Below are positions 23,998-36,300 of a DNA stretch of 64,000 nt, piece after piece. The position numbers and the translations under genes are program-made. Source of the DNA: a virus; IMG/VR virus record IMGVR_UViG_3300010157_000046, positions 1-64,000 of that record. The stretch is one strand, 5' to 3'. Below the pieces are notes generated by a model. That model worked only from the letters and a program-made list of their open reading frames with translations. It did no database searches and was not told where the DNA came from. Each line of letters starts with the position of its first letter. The first letter of the stretch is position 1.

Positions 23998-25647
23998 ATG
24001 TCAGAGAATACGCAAAGAAGTCGAGGTCGCCCAGAGAACTACAAATTTGATCGTGGTGGCATGCCTGCGGAAATGGGTCCGTTTATTGGCACAGTGGTCA
24101 ACAATGTAGATACTACCCGTAGTGGACGACTACAAGTGTATATTGATCAATTTGGTGCTACCAATAAAGACGGCACACCTAATCTAGGTGATCCTAGTTT
24201 GTGGCGCACAGTGAGTTATTGTCCGCCTTTTTACGGAGCAACAGCACCGTTAGGAACCAGTGCAGGAGCCGGCACATATCCTGGCAATAGCAACAGCTAT
24301 GGCATGTGGTTTACACCGCCGGACATTGGAGTTCAAGTATTGTGTTTCTTTGTAGGTGGCGATCCTACTAAAGGTTTCTATGTAGGGTGTGTGCCAGTAA
24401 ACGGAATCAATCGTATGATTCCAGCAATTGGTGCAGTAGACACAAAAGAATATGCACTATCAAGCACAGCCAAAGCGTCGGGGCTATTTGGTGATGCTAC
24501 ACAGTTGCCAGTAACAGAAATTAACGAACTGAACGTCGGCATTAATCAGAATCCCAAGTTTTATGATCAACAGAAACCAGTGCAAAGTGTCATTGCTGGC
24601 ACATTTCTACAACAAGGATTAATCACTGATACTGTTCGTGGACCTATCAAAAGCAGTAGTCAACGAGAAAGTCCTAGTTCGGTATATGGAATCAGCACTC
24701 CAGGAAAGCCCATATATCAGGGCGGATTAAAACCAGAAACTATCAAGAAACAGTTAGAAACAGGCGCAGTTAAACCACAAGACATAGTAGTGATTGGTCG
24801 TATGGGTGGCCACACCTTGGTCATGGACGATGGTGACCTAGGTGGCAAAGATACCTTAGTGCGTATACGCACAGCCAAAGGCCATCAGATAACCATGAGC
24901 GACGACGGCAATTGTTTTTATATTTGTCATGCCAATGGACAAAGCTGGATCGAACTAGGACAAAACGGAACTATAGATCTTTACAGCACCAATTCGGTCA
25001 ATGTCAGAACACAAGGCACCTTAAACTTGCATGCCGACAAAGACATCAACATGTATGCCGGCGGAAGTATCAAAGCTAAAGCCAACACTCAGCTCAAGTT
25101 AGAAGGAGTCGCAGGTATTACCATAAGTACCGCCCAGGCAATATCTATGTATGGGCAAACTCGAGTTGGAATTAGAAGTGACGGCGCATTGTCATTACAA
25201 AGTAAATCTGGCAGTTGGAATGCTGGATCAAGTTTAAATCTCAAGGCATCAGTTATTAACTTAAATGGCGGATCTGCCGCGGCAGTCAGTCCAGTGGCCA
25301 GCATGAGCGGATTCAAACTGCCCGACACGCGATGGGTAGCCAATAAAGGTTGGGTGTCTGAGCCCGGAGTATTACCAACTATTGTTACCAGAGCTCCTAC
25401 CCACGAACCGTTCAAAGGACACAACAGTGGAGTTGATGTCACTACCAACTTAAATGATACATCGGCCAATGCCGTTGCCTCGGCTACGTCTACTAGCAGT
25501 GTAACGGTTCCGCGGATAGGAAGTAATACTGAATTGGCCAAAGTAGCGTTTAATAGAATGGCTGCAAGACCAGTGGTATCTCCAGTTAACAAAGCTGAAT
25601 TCCTTGGAACAAAACCATCAACTCAAACGGTACCAACAACAGTATGA
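23998..25647 (+). CDS. 5: Baseplate central spike protein, gp5-like without lysozyme domain
   Basis: A 549-residue protein. Residues 25-145 look like the gp5/VgrG OB-fold: GPFIGTVVNNVDTTRSGRLQ, then GMWFTPPDIGVQVLCFFVGG and GFYVGCVP. From about 260 the sequence changes to short repeated beta-helix strands (GHTLVMDDGDLGGKDTLVRI, GTIDLYSTNSVNVRTQGTLN, KDINMYAGGSIKAKANTQLK), the membrane-piercing spike. T4 gp5 has a lysozyme domain between these parts; here only a short linker is present and no E-x8-D-x5-T motif is seen. The lysozyme in this phage is instead in the tape measure protein. Overlaps the next gene by 4 bp. Confidence 0.85.
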   Translation: MSENTQRSRGRPENYKFDRGGMPAEMGPFIGTVVNNVDTTRSGRLQVYIDQFGATNKDGTPNLGDPSLWRTVSYCPPFYGATAPLGTSAGAGTYPGNSNSYGMWFTPPDIGVQVLCFFVGGDPTKGFYVGCVPVNGINRMIPAIGAVDTKEYALSSTAKASGLFGDATQLPVTEINELNVGINQNPKFYDQQKPVQSVIAGTFLQQGLITDTVRGPIKSSSQRESPSSVYGISTPGKPIYQGGLKPETIKKQLETGAVKPQDIVVIGRMGGHTLVMDDGDLGGKDTLVRIRTAKGHQITMSDDGNCFYICHANGQSWIELGQNGTIDLYSTNSVNVRTQGTLNLHADKDINMYAGGSIKAKANTQLKLEGVAGITISTAQAISMYGQTRVGIRSDGALSLQSKSGSWNAGSSLNLKASVINLNGGSAAAVSPVASMSGFKLPDTRWVANKGWVSEPGVLPTIVTRAPTHEPFKGHNSGVDVTTNLNDTSANAVASATSTSSVTVPRIGSNTELAKVAFNRMAARPVVSPVNKAEFLGTKPSTQTVPTTV

Positions 25648-26492
25648 CCACTATTTTAAACACAGGACAAGTTACAGCACTCATAGCCCAGGCACGTGCC
25701 GCCGCCGCTTATACGTCAGTTGATGCCACTGGAGAATTATTACCAGACTGGTACATTGCCACCAATGGTGAAGCGGTGTATGCCGGCACCGACATCGCCA
25801 CTAGAGGAATAGGTCTCTACGGGCAAACTCCGGCTAATTTGGTTTTGGTTGGACTAATAAAACCTGCGGCATTAGATCTTATAACTGATCCTACTTTGAC
25901 TCTTATTGTATTGAACTCTCCGGCTGCGTGGACCGGAGCATACAGTATCAATAGTTTAACCGACTATCTAGACGCTCCTATCTTGCAAGAACAAGTTCAA
26001 ACGGCACTGTATGATGGAGCATATCAAGGGTTACTTAACTATGAAGTAATCGTCGGCGACGAACCGGCTAGATATATTGCCGCTTTCTTGCAACCTGCGG
26101 TAAGATATGGAGTTGATGCGGTTGTTGATTACTTACAAGGAACAGCAAGTTCTGATTTGTCTGCGGCGATAGAAATTGCCGCCAGACAAGGAATTTATGC
26201 CATGGATTTTGTTGCTACCTACGGTGATGAATTACTGTTGGCTCCAACTGCTCCAAGTTCCGACAACACAGTAGTTAGAACACAAATTGACCAAGCGGTT
26301 GCAGATACCATTGACAATCCTAAAATACCTACATTAGAATATGCTAATATTGCGGCTATAGAAGCCGATATTGTTGCATCAGTTGCTGCAGCTGAGTTAA
26401 TAGCCAATGTTGGAAATATAAACATAACTGTATTGCCGAACAACAACGATGATGGCACTTTCCGCTTTTCACGCGGATCAAGACAAGGTTAA
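25644..26492 (+). CDS. Unknown structural-type protein in the baseplate operon
   Basis: A 282-residue protein coupled by ATGA to the gp5-like gene and followed by gp25. It is rich in Ala, Ile, Val and Asp and predicted mostly helical. Segments include LLPDWYIATNGEAVYAGTDI and ARYIAAFLQPAVRYGVDAVV. No signal peptide and no recognised domain. Its place between spike and wedge genes suggests a virion or baseplate-assembly protein. Confidence 0.55.
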   Translation: MTTILNTGQVTALIAQARAAAAYTSVDATGELLPDWYIATNGEAVYAGTDIATRGIGLYGQTPANLVLVGLIKPAALDLITDPTLTLIVLNSPAAWTGAYSINSLTDYLDAPILQEQVQTALYDGAYQGLLNYEVIVGDEPARYIAAFLQPAVRYGVDAVVDYLQGTASSDLSAAIEIAARQGIYAMDFVATYGDELLLAPTAPSSDNTVVRTQIDQAVADTIDNPKIPTLEYANIAAIEADIVASVAAAELIANVGNINITVLPNNNDDGTFRFSRGSRQG

Positions 26493-26495
26493 ATA
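26488..26495 (+). promoter_or_regulatory. Candidate late promoter (GTTAAATA) abutting gp25
   Basis: GTTAAATA ends 7 nt before the gp25 ATG at 26503. No Shine-Dalgarno sequence is present in the 7-nt gap. It overlaps the end of the preceding gene. Confidence 0.35.
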
Positions 26496-26502
26496 CTAAA
26501 CT

Positions 26503-26877
26503 ATGCCGACATTTATTGGATTTAACACTCAAGATCAATATAAAAAGTTTACATTATTAGATGAAGACTTGGTCAAACGTGACTTGTTAAACGGATTAAA
26601 CATTAGACAAGGACAACTGCCAGGCCGCCCACAATTTGGCACTACATTGTGGGAAAATCTATTTGAAAACCAATCACCTGCACTAGTTACTGCAATAGAA
26701 AATGAAATTCAACGTGTTGCTGGATATGATCCACGCATACAAATAGCGGACACACAGGTTTTCCCACAGGAAAACGGAATATTAATACAGGTACAACTGG
26801 CCATAGTTCCCAACACTACTGCACAACAATTGAGCATATTTTTTAATCAGCAACAACGCCGAGCTAGTTACGTTTAA
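26503..26877 (+). CDS. 25: Baseplate wedge protein gp25
   Basis: A 124-residue member of the GPW/gp25 family, the wedge component that primes sheath polymerisation. The family pattern is clear: DLVKRDLLNGLNIRQGQLPG, then FGTTLWENLFENQSPALVTA and EIQRVAGYDPRIQI. Length is close to T4 gp25 (132). It is followed, after a 45-bp gap carrying a CATAAATA element, by gp6, its binding partner in the wedge. Confidence 0.92.
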   Translation: MPTFIGFNTQDQYKKFTLLDEDLVKRDLLNGLNIRQGQLPGRPQFGTTLWENLFENQSPALVTAIENEIQRVAGYDPRIQIADTQVFPQENGILIQVQLAIVPNTTAQQLSIFFNQQQRRASYV

Positions 26878-26896
26878 CTGCGCCGTTTTTGATTTC

Positions 26897-26904
26897 CATA
26901 AATA
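26897..26904 (+). promoter_or_regulatory. Candidate late promoter (CATAAATA) upstream of gp6
   Basis: CATAAATA matches seven of eight bases of the T4 late consensus. It lies 18 nt before the gp6 ATG, and AGGA lies between them. Confidence 0.5.
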
Positions 26905-26922
26905 CAAGAACACAGGATCATT

Positions 26923-29900
26923 ATGGCATCTACTACAAGACAAACAGTAATTTTTGGCGTTGAAGATTGGAAAAGAATCTATCAAACGTACCAAGAGGCT
27001 GACTTTCAAAGCTATGATTTTGAAACCTTACGCAAGAGTTTTGTAGATTACTTACGTTTGTATTATCCAGAAACATTCAATGACTACATTGAAAGTTCAG
27101 AATTTATTGCCTTGCTGGACGTTATGGCCTTTATGGGTCAAAGTTTAGCATTCCGCACTGATTTAAACACACGCGAAAATTATATTGATTCGGCTGAACG
27201 TAGAGACAGTGTGGTTCGCTTGGCCAACTTGGTCAGCTATACTCCCAAACGCAATATAGAAGCAAGTGGTTATCTCAAAGTATTTTCAGTATCAACCACA
27301 GAAGATGTAACTGACGTCAACGGAATTGACCTAGCCAATGTAACAGTTAACTGGGCTGACCCTACAAACTTTTCGTGGCAAGAACAGTTCACAGCAATTA
27401 TAAATGCTGCCCTAATTGATGCACAACGAGTAGGCGTTCCTGGAGCAAGAGCAACAATTCTTGGAGTCGACACAGCTGAATACAGTATTAATCTTGTGCC
27501 AGGCTACTTGCCCGTGGTACCGTACACTGCCACAGTGGATGGCATTAATATGCCATTTGAAGCAGTTACTTCTACAATTGTTGGACAAAATTATGTTTAT
27601 GAGCCTAGTCCAAAGCCCAGCGGAAGATTTAATATTCTATTCCGCAATGACCAGCTAGGATTTGCCGCCGCCAATACTGGATATTTTTTCTTGTTCAAAC
27701 AAGGCACACTACAAAATCAAGATTTTAATTTGGCTGACCGTGTGAGCAATCGCACGGTGGATATCAACATCGAAGGTGTCAACAACACTGATGTTTGGTT
27801 ATATCAATTAGACAATGTTGGTAGTATTACCAAAGAATGGACCTATGTCCCCAGTGTGTATGGAGCAGCTGCAGAACAAACTGCTCCAGGTAGTCGCCCC
27901 TTGTTCAGTGTGACCAGTAGAACCAATGACCAGATAACATTGACCTTTGGTGATGGAGTGTTCAGTGATATTCCAGTAGGAACTTTCCGTAACTATGTTC
28001 GTGCATCAAATGGATTGCAATATATTATCAATCCACAAGAAATGCAAAGCATTGCCATACCCATCAGCTATGTGAGTCGTACTGGACAATTGCAAACTTT
28101 GACATTTACTTGCGGTATTACAACACCAGTATCAAACGCACAACCACGCGAGACTCTTGCACAAATTAAAAACAATGCTCCTGCAAGATACTATACACAG
28201 AATCGCATGGTCAATGGTGAAGATTACAACAACTTCCCACACACAGCCTACAACTCAATTTTAAAAAGCAAAGCACTAAATCGTTCCAGCATTGGCGTGA
28301 GTCGCTATCTTGATTTGGTAGACAACACTGGAAAATATTCCAGTACCAACACCTTCAGTAGCGACGGCGCTTTGTATCAAAACTATAGTTTGCCCACTTT
28401 TCAGTTCATTACACAAACTACTAACGAAACCAACAGTGTTATTTTAAACGAAGTTCAACCGTTACTAGCCAAAAGTCAAGCACAACAATTTTATTATGCA
28501 CAATTTCCCCGTGCGCCATTGACTAGTTTGTCTATGAGTTGGCACCTCAGCACCAGCCAAGCTGGCAGTGCCACTGGATATTTTGTAAACAGCCTAGGAA
28601 ACCCTGTGCCAATTAACGGCACTTCGTCGTCCAACGCTCAATTTATCACTGTGGGCAGCCTTGTAAAATTTGCTGCACCTGCTGGTTATTATTTTGATGC
28701 CAACAATCGGTTACAAGTTGGTTCGCCAACATTAGCTGATGAAAAACTTATCATTTGGGCCAGTCCTTTAGAAATATATCTTGATGGAACAAATCAAGGC
28801 CAAGGTAATCTTCCTAGCGGTCTAGGTCCTGTTGTATTAAACCAGTATGTGCCCACAGATGCAATAGCTGTCCAGGTTATACCTATTTTTGTTAAAGAAT
28901 TGCCAACTAGCCTGCAGACCAGTATGGCCGAACAAATTGCGCTGAAAAGAAATTTTGGTTTAGGTTATGATAGTTTAGGAAACATTACTGGCACTGCTGG
29001 TACATGGTACCTAATAACCACAACAAATTTAAACGTTGATGCTGCTTGGAGCCAGGCCTATGCCGGCAATACATCTGGTGCAGGATTAGACGCAAGTTGG
29101 TTTGTTGAATTTGTGTTCAACAGCGGATTTTATACTGTTAGTTTCCGTGCGCTTGATTATTATTTTGGAAGTGTGGTTCAGACTAGGTTCTTCTTCAGTG
29201 GTGACCAGTTGGTATATGACAGCAGAACTGGCACAACTATTAGCGACTTTATAAATGTGTTAAAAACCAATAGTCAGCCTACCTCGGCAGCACCACTAGG
29301 GTCAGACATTATAACCAAAATAGTAGGACAACCTATACAAATTGACGGCCTAGTCGATGATTATCAAGTGTTGGTCTCGTTCTCTGACAGAAACAATGAT
29401 GGTGTTCCTGATAATCCAGACTTCTTCTCTGAGATCATTGGACCTGTACCCAATCCTGCATCAGCCGGTAGCCCATGGGTATTTTTAAAACGCATTGTGG
29501 ATTTTGATAATTTGCAAAGATATGTGTTGATTGATTCAGGAATAGTCAACAGCCAGTATGCCACAGAAAATGATGTGTTAGTAGTCATGGCTGAATATAC
29601 GCCTGGACAAGTGTTCTATACCTACACCGATCAAGTATTTTATATATTGGTAGCAGATGTCGCAACAGGCGTCCGTTCGTTAGCAGCAACCGATGAATAC
29701 ATTGCTCAAACTGGCCGCCAGAACTTGTTTTTCCAATACAGACACAATAGTCCGTTGACCAACAGAATTGATCCTGGTACTACCAATATCATTGATGTGT
29801 ATGTTGTAACCAACGAATATTATATTGCTTATACAAATTACATACAAGATACCACAGGAACAGTGACTGAGCCGCAACCACCAACTCTTGATTTTTTAAA

Positions 29901-30357
29901 TACAGCCTATGCTGGATTAAACAATTATAAAATGCTGTCTGACACAATGATCTTGAACAGTGTGCAATTCCAACCATTGTTTGGAGCCAAGGCCTTGCCC
30001 GAACTTCAAGCAACAATCAAAGTGATCCGTGCCGCACAAAGTGTGGCCAGCACTAGTGAAATTCAGAACTTGGTAGTTCAATATCTCAATCAATATTTTA
30101 GTTTAGATCTGTGGGACTTTGGTGACACATTTTACTTCTCAGAACTGTCGGGTTTCTTGCATGACAAGTTGTCCGGCATTGTCAGTAGTGTAGTTTTGGT
30201 GCCGCTTAATCAGGATAAGTATTTTGGAAGTTTATATGAAATTCGTTGCGCCCCCAATCAGATATTTGTAAATGGAGCCACTGTGCAAAACGTCGAAGTA
30301 ATTACTGCATTAACTAGTACGAATATACGAACTGCTCCTGGCAGTGGAGTAATTTAA
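26923..30357 (+). CDS. 6: Baseplate wedge protein, gp6-like
   Basis: An 1144-residue wedge protein. The N-terminus is typical of gp6: SFVDYLRLYYPETFNDYIES, then EFIALLDVMAFMGQSLAFRT and NTRENYIDSAERRDSVVRLA (residues 37-107), which is the gpJ/gp6 baseplate core. The region after residue 330 (QITLTFGDGVFSDIPVGTFR, then NGEDYNNFPHTAYNSILKSK) also fits. T4 gp6 has 660 residues, so this is much larger, with beta-rich insertions between about 480 and 1000. It overlaps the next gene by one base (TAATG). gp6 dimers form the inner ring linking wedges around the hub. Confidence 0.88.
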   Translation: MASTTRQTVIFGVEDWKRIYQTYQEADFQSYDFETLRKSFVDYLRLYYPETFNDYIESSEFIALLDVMAFMGQSLAFRTDLNTRENYIDSAERRDSVVRLANLVSYTPKRNIEASGYLKVFSVSTTEDVTDVNGIDLANVTVNWADPTNFSWQEQFTAIINAALIDAQRVGVPGARATILGVDTAEYSINLVPGYLPVVPYTATVDGINMPFEAVTSTIVGQNYVYEPSPKPSGRFNILFRNDQLGFAAANTGYFFLFKQGTLQNQDFNLADRVSNRTVDINIEGVNNTDVWLYQLDNVGSITKEWTYVPSVYGAAAEQTAPGSRPLFSVTSRTNDQITLTFGDGVFSDIPVGTFRNYVRASNGLQYIINPQEMQSIAIPISYVSRTGQLQTLTFTCGITTPVSNAQPRETLAQIKNNAPARYYTQNRMVNGEDYNNFPHTAYNSILKSKALNRSSIGVSRYLDLVDNTGKYSSTNTFSSDGALYQNYSLPTFQFITQTTNETNSVILNEVQPLLAKSQAQQFYYAQFPRAPLTSLSMSWHLSTSQAGSATGYFVNSLGNPVPINGTSSSNAQFITVGSLVKFAAPAGYYFDANNRLQVGSPTLADEKLIIWASPLEIYLDGTNQGQGNLPSGLGPVVLNQYVPTDAIAVQVIPIFVKELPTSLQTSMAEQIALKRNFGLGYDSLGNITGTAGTWYLITTTNLNVDAAWSQAYAGNTSGAGLDASWFVEFVFNSGFYTVSFRALDYYFGSVVQTRFFFSGDQLVYDSRTGTTISDFINVLKTNSQPTSAAPLGSDIITKIVGQPIQIDGLVDDYQVLVSFSDRNNDGVPDNPDFFSEIIGPVPNPASAGSPWVFLKRIVDFDNLQRYVLIDSGIVNSQYATENDVLVVMAEYTPGQVFYTYTDQVFYILVADVATGVRSLAATDEYIAQTGRQNLFFQYRHNSPLTNRIDPGTTNIIDVYVVTNEYYIAYTNYIQDTTGTVTEPQPPTLDFLNTAYAGLNNYKMLSDTMILNSVQFQPLFGAKALPELQATIKVIRAAQSVASTSEIQNLVVQYLNQYFSLDLWDFGDTFYFSELSGFLHDKLSGIVSSVVLVPLNQDKYFGSLYEIRCAPNQIFVNGATVQNVEVITALTSTNIRTAPGSGVI

Positions 30358-33300
30358 TGGCCCGCACTAGATCGGTAGATTTCTTACCAGAAATCTTTCA
30401 GACCTCTACCAATAGACAAGTATTAGCCGCCACACTGGATCAGTTGATCCAAGAACCTCAGCTGAAACAAATACAAGGATTTGTAGGACGCCGTGTTGGT
30501 CCTGGAGTCATTCCGGGAGATTATTATGTCACAGAACCCACAGCAACTCGAACCAATTATCAACTCGAGCCAGGCGTAGTTCAGATCGATCCAACCAACA
30601 GTAAGAAGGTAGTTGATGCTATAACATATCCTGGCATAACTGATGCGTTGAATCTGCAAGGCGCTGTTACTCAAAATGCTGATCAACTTTATACCAGCGA
30701 ATATTATGCTTGGGATCCTTTTGTAGATTTTGACAAGTATGTCAATTATGCACAGTATTACTGGTTACCAGGTGGCCCAAATGCAGTTGATGTGTTTACT
30801 GGAGCCGTGCCGCTTACTGACAATTTTGTAGTTACTAGAGACAACGGTGCTTATACATTCACAGGTGTATCTGGTGAGAATCCTACACTGACATTGGTTC
30901 GTGGTGGAAGTTATACTTTCCAAGTGGCACAAAATGAAACAAGTAGTGTCAATTTCCGTGTTTCAAACCAAGGCACCAGTGCCTGGGTAATTGATTACGA
31001 CATCAATCCTACCTTGACCTTGGTGCGTGGGAACACCTACACATTTACACTGGTATCTACGCCAGCATTGCCGTTTTATATCAAGACACAACAAACACTG
31101 GGCATTAACAATTTGTTCACCGAAGGTGTTATCAACAATGGTGCTGCCACAGGAACAATTACTTTTACAGTGCCGCAAAATGCTCCGGATACCCTATACT
31201 ACAATAATTCTACACAGATGAACATGCAAGGCGTGTTTACTATTGTAGACGCTACTCCTGGTACAGGTCCTGATTTCTGGATTCAAACAGACCCTGGAGT
31301 AAACGGTCGCATACCCAGCACTCCAAATATCAGTAGCCGTCTTGGACCAGTCAATGGAGTAACCAACAACGGTATTGATCTTGGCACAATAACTTTTGAT
31401 GTCCCTTTCAGTAACGCCCAAGATTTTTATTATGATCTTCCTTACATTGACACCAACGGCGGTCAAGTAGGTCTCATAACTAATTTGCAATTTGATCAAC
31501 TTAATAATGTGTTTGTTGATCAGTTCTTAGCTGAAAATCCTACCGGAATTGACGGTATTACAAACTTGGAAGGCCGCACGATTGTATTCACAGAACCTGA
31601 TCCTGATCCTTCAGCCGGCGGCTGGCTAATCAAATCACAGTTTGACCCATTGGTTAGAACAGCACCGCCTGAAGATCCTGTGTTGGCAGGACCAGGTTCG
31701 TTTGACAGCTTGGACTTTGATCAAACCACACCAATTGCGGATGTAGCAATTCAGCGTAGTGTTTGGCAAATACAATACATAACCGCCGAAGGTGGCGGCC
31801 AGTATATGCGTTTGACCAGTGTATACGACATACCGGACTTGTATAAATTTAACATACAATTTGGCACAGTATATTCCAATACCAGTTGGTATAAAGATGA
31901 ACTTGGCGCTTTCCAACAAATTCCATTGTTGGCCGCAACAAGAAATAGACTATATTATCAGGATGGTATTGATCCTGGTATCTTTGGTGAAATAAATCTC
32001 ATCAATCAAAGTGCCGCTGATGCATTAGATATTTTAGATATACTTGGCAAGAAAAATTACACCAGTCCCAATGGGGTGATTTTTACCAATGGTCTTAAAG
32101 TTCAATTCATTGGATCTGTTGTTCCGGCCAGTTACCAAGGAAATAGTTATTATGTTGAAGGTGTAGGCACAGCCATACAGTTGTTGTTGGTTACAGACTT
32201 TGTAACGCCCGAGACCTACACACAAAGTAGCTCTGTACCATACGACAGCACTCTTTATGATTTTGGCAACTATGATGCCAGTTTAAATCAACCAGCAGTG
32301 CCAGACTATTTGACAATCAATCGTGCAAGCCCAGATTTAAACCCGTGGACCAGAAGCAACCGTTGGTTCCATATTAGTGTAATTGAACAATCAGCTGCAT
32401 ACAATAACAGTGTGCTGGTTGTAGATAATGCTTTACGAGCCCGCCGTCCTATACTAGAATTTCGAAGTGGAACTCGATTATTTGATTTTGGTACAAAAAG
32501 CAAACAACCAGTAGATATTATTGACTTTTCAAATACAGATGCGCTCAGCACAGTCAACGGAGCCACTGGGTATGGTGTTGATGGCTACAATTTAATAAAC
32601 GGTAGTCGTATTATATTTGCAGTAGATGACGATCCGGATGTGCGTGATAAAATATATGTAGTGGAATTTATCACACCTGACACTGTGCCTCCGTTGCTGG
32701 CCGAACCAGTGATCAATTTGGTACCAGCCACCAATGGTAACATAGTAGTTGATAATAGTGTAGTATGTCTCAGTGGACTTACATTACAAGGTAAAAGTTT
32801 TTGGTTCAACGGAGTTAGTTGGATCGCCGCTCAGCAAAAAACTTCAACTAACCAAGCACCTCTGTTCAATATATATGACGCCAACGGTGTAAGTTTTTCT
32901 GATCCTGTTGTGTATCCCAGTAGCAATTTTAGAGGATCTAAGTTATTTTCCTATGCTCCGTCTAGCAACGGCAAAGATCCTGTATTGGGATTTGCCATCA
33001 AGTATCTAAGCCTATCAAACATTGGCGACATAGTGTTTGACAACAACTTATATACCGACACTTTTAACTATACTATAGATAGTGTAGGGTATACTAAAAA
33101 TATCAGTTTGGGTTTTGTTCGAGAATATCTGGATCGACTTGCTTATAAGCGTGAATTAGGATGGCAAACAGCAGCGGTTCCAAGTCGCGCAAGACAGCAG
33201 TTTCAGTTTAGCTATGATGGGCGCCCGTTGCAACTCGATGTTGCCGCTTTGCCAGATACTACAGTTCCGGGCATTCAATTATATGTAAGCAGTGAATTCC

Positions 33301-36300
33301 AAGAATCCTACAAATATTCAGTAGCGACAACAGACAACAGTACCACAATAACCTGGGTAGACGCAAAATACAACAATGGCACAGTATTTGCCGCCGGCGA
33401 CGTTGTCGAAGTTCTTGTGCTGAGTGATCAATCGAGCAAAGTGGCATTCTATCAAGTTCCTATTAACCTTGAAAATAATCCACTCAATGTTAATAGTCCA
33501 TACTTTACTGTAGGCACTGCAAGAACACACTACGAATCAATTTGTGAAAACTTGTTGGGATTAGTTGGCCCAATCAATGGAAATAATAATACTCGAGACC
33601 TAGGTAATATCATACCTTACGGCACCAACATTATACAAAATAGTTCGCCAATGACATTGGCTGGTTATTTCATGAGGTCAAAGCAATATAATATTTTTGA
33701 TTCATTGGCCTACAGCAGTAGAGAATATGAACAGTATAAAGCACAATTGCTAAATGCGGCTGTGACTACGGATTATACAAATTATACAGTTCCAGCAATG
33801 TTGACAGCTATTGTTACGCAGCTGGTTGCTGGACGCACCCAAACGAATCCGTTCTATTGGACAGATATGTTGCCGGCTAATCCGGTGTATACTACAACCA
33901 CTACAACTTATTCACAGATTTCAACACCGACATTTAATCTTAATACCACCTACAACTTTACCAGTTCAAATTATCAGAGTGTATTGGTCTATGTCAATGA
34001 TGTTCTTTTACAGTCTGGCTATGACTATGTTGTCAGCACCGACACTCCTACATTGACTATAACCGTGCCACTGTCAGCAGGCGATGTGATTGTTATTCAG
34101 GAATATGCCACTACCTATGGAACATTCGTTCCTAATACTCCTACCAAGTTAGGACTGTATCCTGCGTTCCAACCCAAGATATATTATGATACAACTTATG
34201 TTAATCCCGCCTGGGTAATTCAGGGACACGACGGAAGTTTAACATTGGCATTTGGTGATTTTAGAGATCAACTGCTGTTGGAGTTTGAAACTAGAATTTT
34301 CAACAACTTAAAAATTAAATCTGAAATACCATTGACCATAACTGATGTCACTCCTGGACAGTTTAGATCTACTGGATATAGTCTTGCTGAAATTAATCAA
34401 ATACTAGCACCTAGCTTTTTAAACTGGCTGGGCTGGAATAAGCTGACCTATTCAGAACAAACTTACAATTCCGCAAATCAATTTACATGGAATTACAGTG
34501 CCGCAGGCAACAAGCTCACAGGGTCAACTACTAGTAGCGAATCGCCTATGCCGGTTGGCGCCTGGCGTGGCATCTATCAATATTTCTACGACACACCAAC
34601 TCCACAGGCCACACCATGGGAAATGCTAGGCTTCAGTCAAGAGCCTACCTGGTGGACTGAAGTGTATGGTCCTGCTCCTTATACCTCGGGCAACTTGGTG
34701 TTATGGGATGACCTAGCTGCTGGAAAAGTCGCAGATCCTGCAGGCACATACTACAGACCTAAATATGCTCGCCCGGGCTTGGCCCAAGTAATTCCCGTTG
34801 ACAGTGAAGGCCAATTATTAAGTCCGTTTATCAGTGTAGTAGGACAATATGATTCAAGTCAATGGCAAAAGAGCTGGGTGTTTGGTGATGAAGGCCCGGT
34901 TGAATACAGCTGGCGCACCAGTTCTGCATTTCCGTTTGCGGTCATGCGATTGTTGGCACTTACACGCCCTGCTAAATTCTTTAGTTTATTTGCTGACAGA
35001 GACCTTTACAAGTATGATGCAGATCTTGAACAATTCTTATATAATCAACGTTATAGACTAGATGCCAATGGTGTAGAGGTATACGGCAACGGACTCAGTA
35101 AAGCCAGCTATATTGATTGGATTGTTGACTATAACCGTCAGTTGGGCATAAACTCCACTGACAAACTAACAGCAGATCTGTCTTTGCTTGATGTAAGACT
35201 GTGCTACAGAATGGGCACGTTTACAGACAAACAATATCTTGAGATTGTCGCAGAAACTGCCAGCCCTGACAGCACAAATAGTAGTCTATTGATACCAGAC
35301 AACAGTTACAATCTATTGGTATACAAGAACCAACCATTCAGTCAGACTTTATACAGTGCTGTTATTGTTCAAGTGGTTGCGGGCGGCTGGTCAGTTACTG
35401 GGTATAGTTTAACCAACCCATACTTTGAAATATTAGCCAGTCGTACTGGAGGACCAACACGGGTTATTACCGCTGGTGGCACTCGAGTTACGGTGCCAAC
35501 TACATACAGTCAAAACATTGTGCAGGTGCCGTATGGATATGTGTTTACCAATCAAACGGTTGTGGCTGACTTCTTGTTGAGCTACGGAGCCTTATTAGAA
35601 AGTCAAGGACTAGTGTTTGATGCTAGAGAGAACGGTAAAACCTTGGACTGGAATCAAATGGTTCAAGAATACTTGTATTGGGCTAACCAAGGATGGATGA
35701 CCGGCAGTGTGATCAGTTTAAATCCTACAGCTCAACAGTTGACCTTGGTTACCGCTGAAGCAGTGGTTGATTCGATTGTTACACAAACTCCAGAAAATTT
35801 AATTCTAGATCAAAACAGAACTACAATTCCTACAGCTCAGTTGGTGATAGATCGTTATGAAAACACGTTTAGAGTAAACAGTTTAAATGAACAAACTATA
35901 AGTTATATTGCGCTACGTCAAACCAGTTACGAGAGCTTGGTCATATTAGACAATGTCAGTGTGTTTGGTGATCTATTGTATGATCCTGCCACAGGTGCAA
36001 GACAAAGTCGTGTCACGGTCATAGCAACAGTTGCTGCTGACTGGAACGGCCAGCTAGATGCACAAGGATTTATAAACAACAATACACAAACAGTAAAAGA
36101 ATGGCAACCTTTGCAGAAATACACCAAAGGCGAAATTGTTATTTACAAAAATAACTATTGGCAAGCCCTTGACATTGTGCAACCTTCTGCCCAATGGAAT
36201 CAATCTCTTTGGTCGCAGAGCAATTACACCAAAATACAAGGCGGCCTATTACAAAATATTCCATTGTTGTCCAACCAATTGGCCAACAGTTACGATGTCA

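Noticed and set aside
25089-25592. 167-codon minus-strand frame
   Set aside because: Antisense to the beta-helix part of the gp5-like gene; no independent start signals.
23998-25647. Lysozyme domain in the gp5-like spike
   Set aside because: No E-x8-D-x5-T pattern; the OB-fold leads through a short linker into beta-helix repeats.
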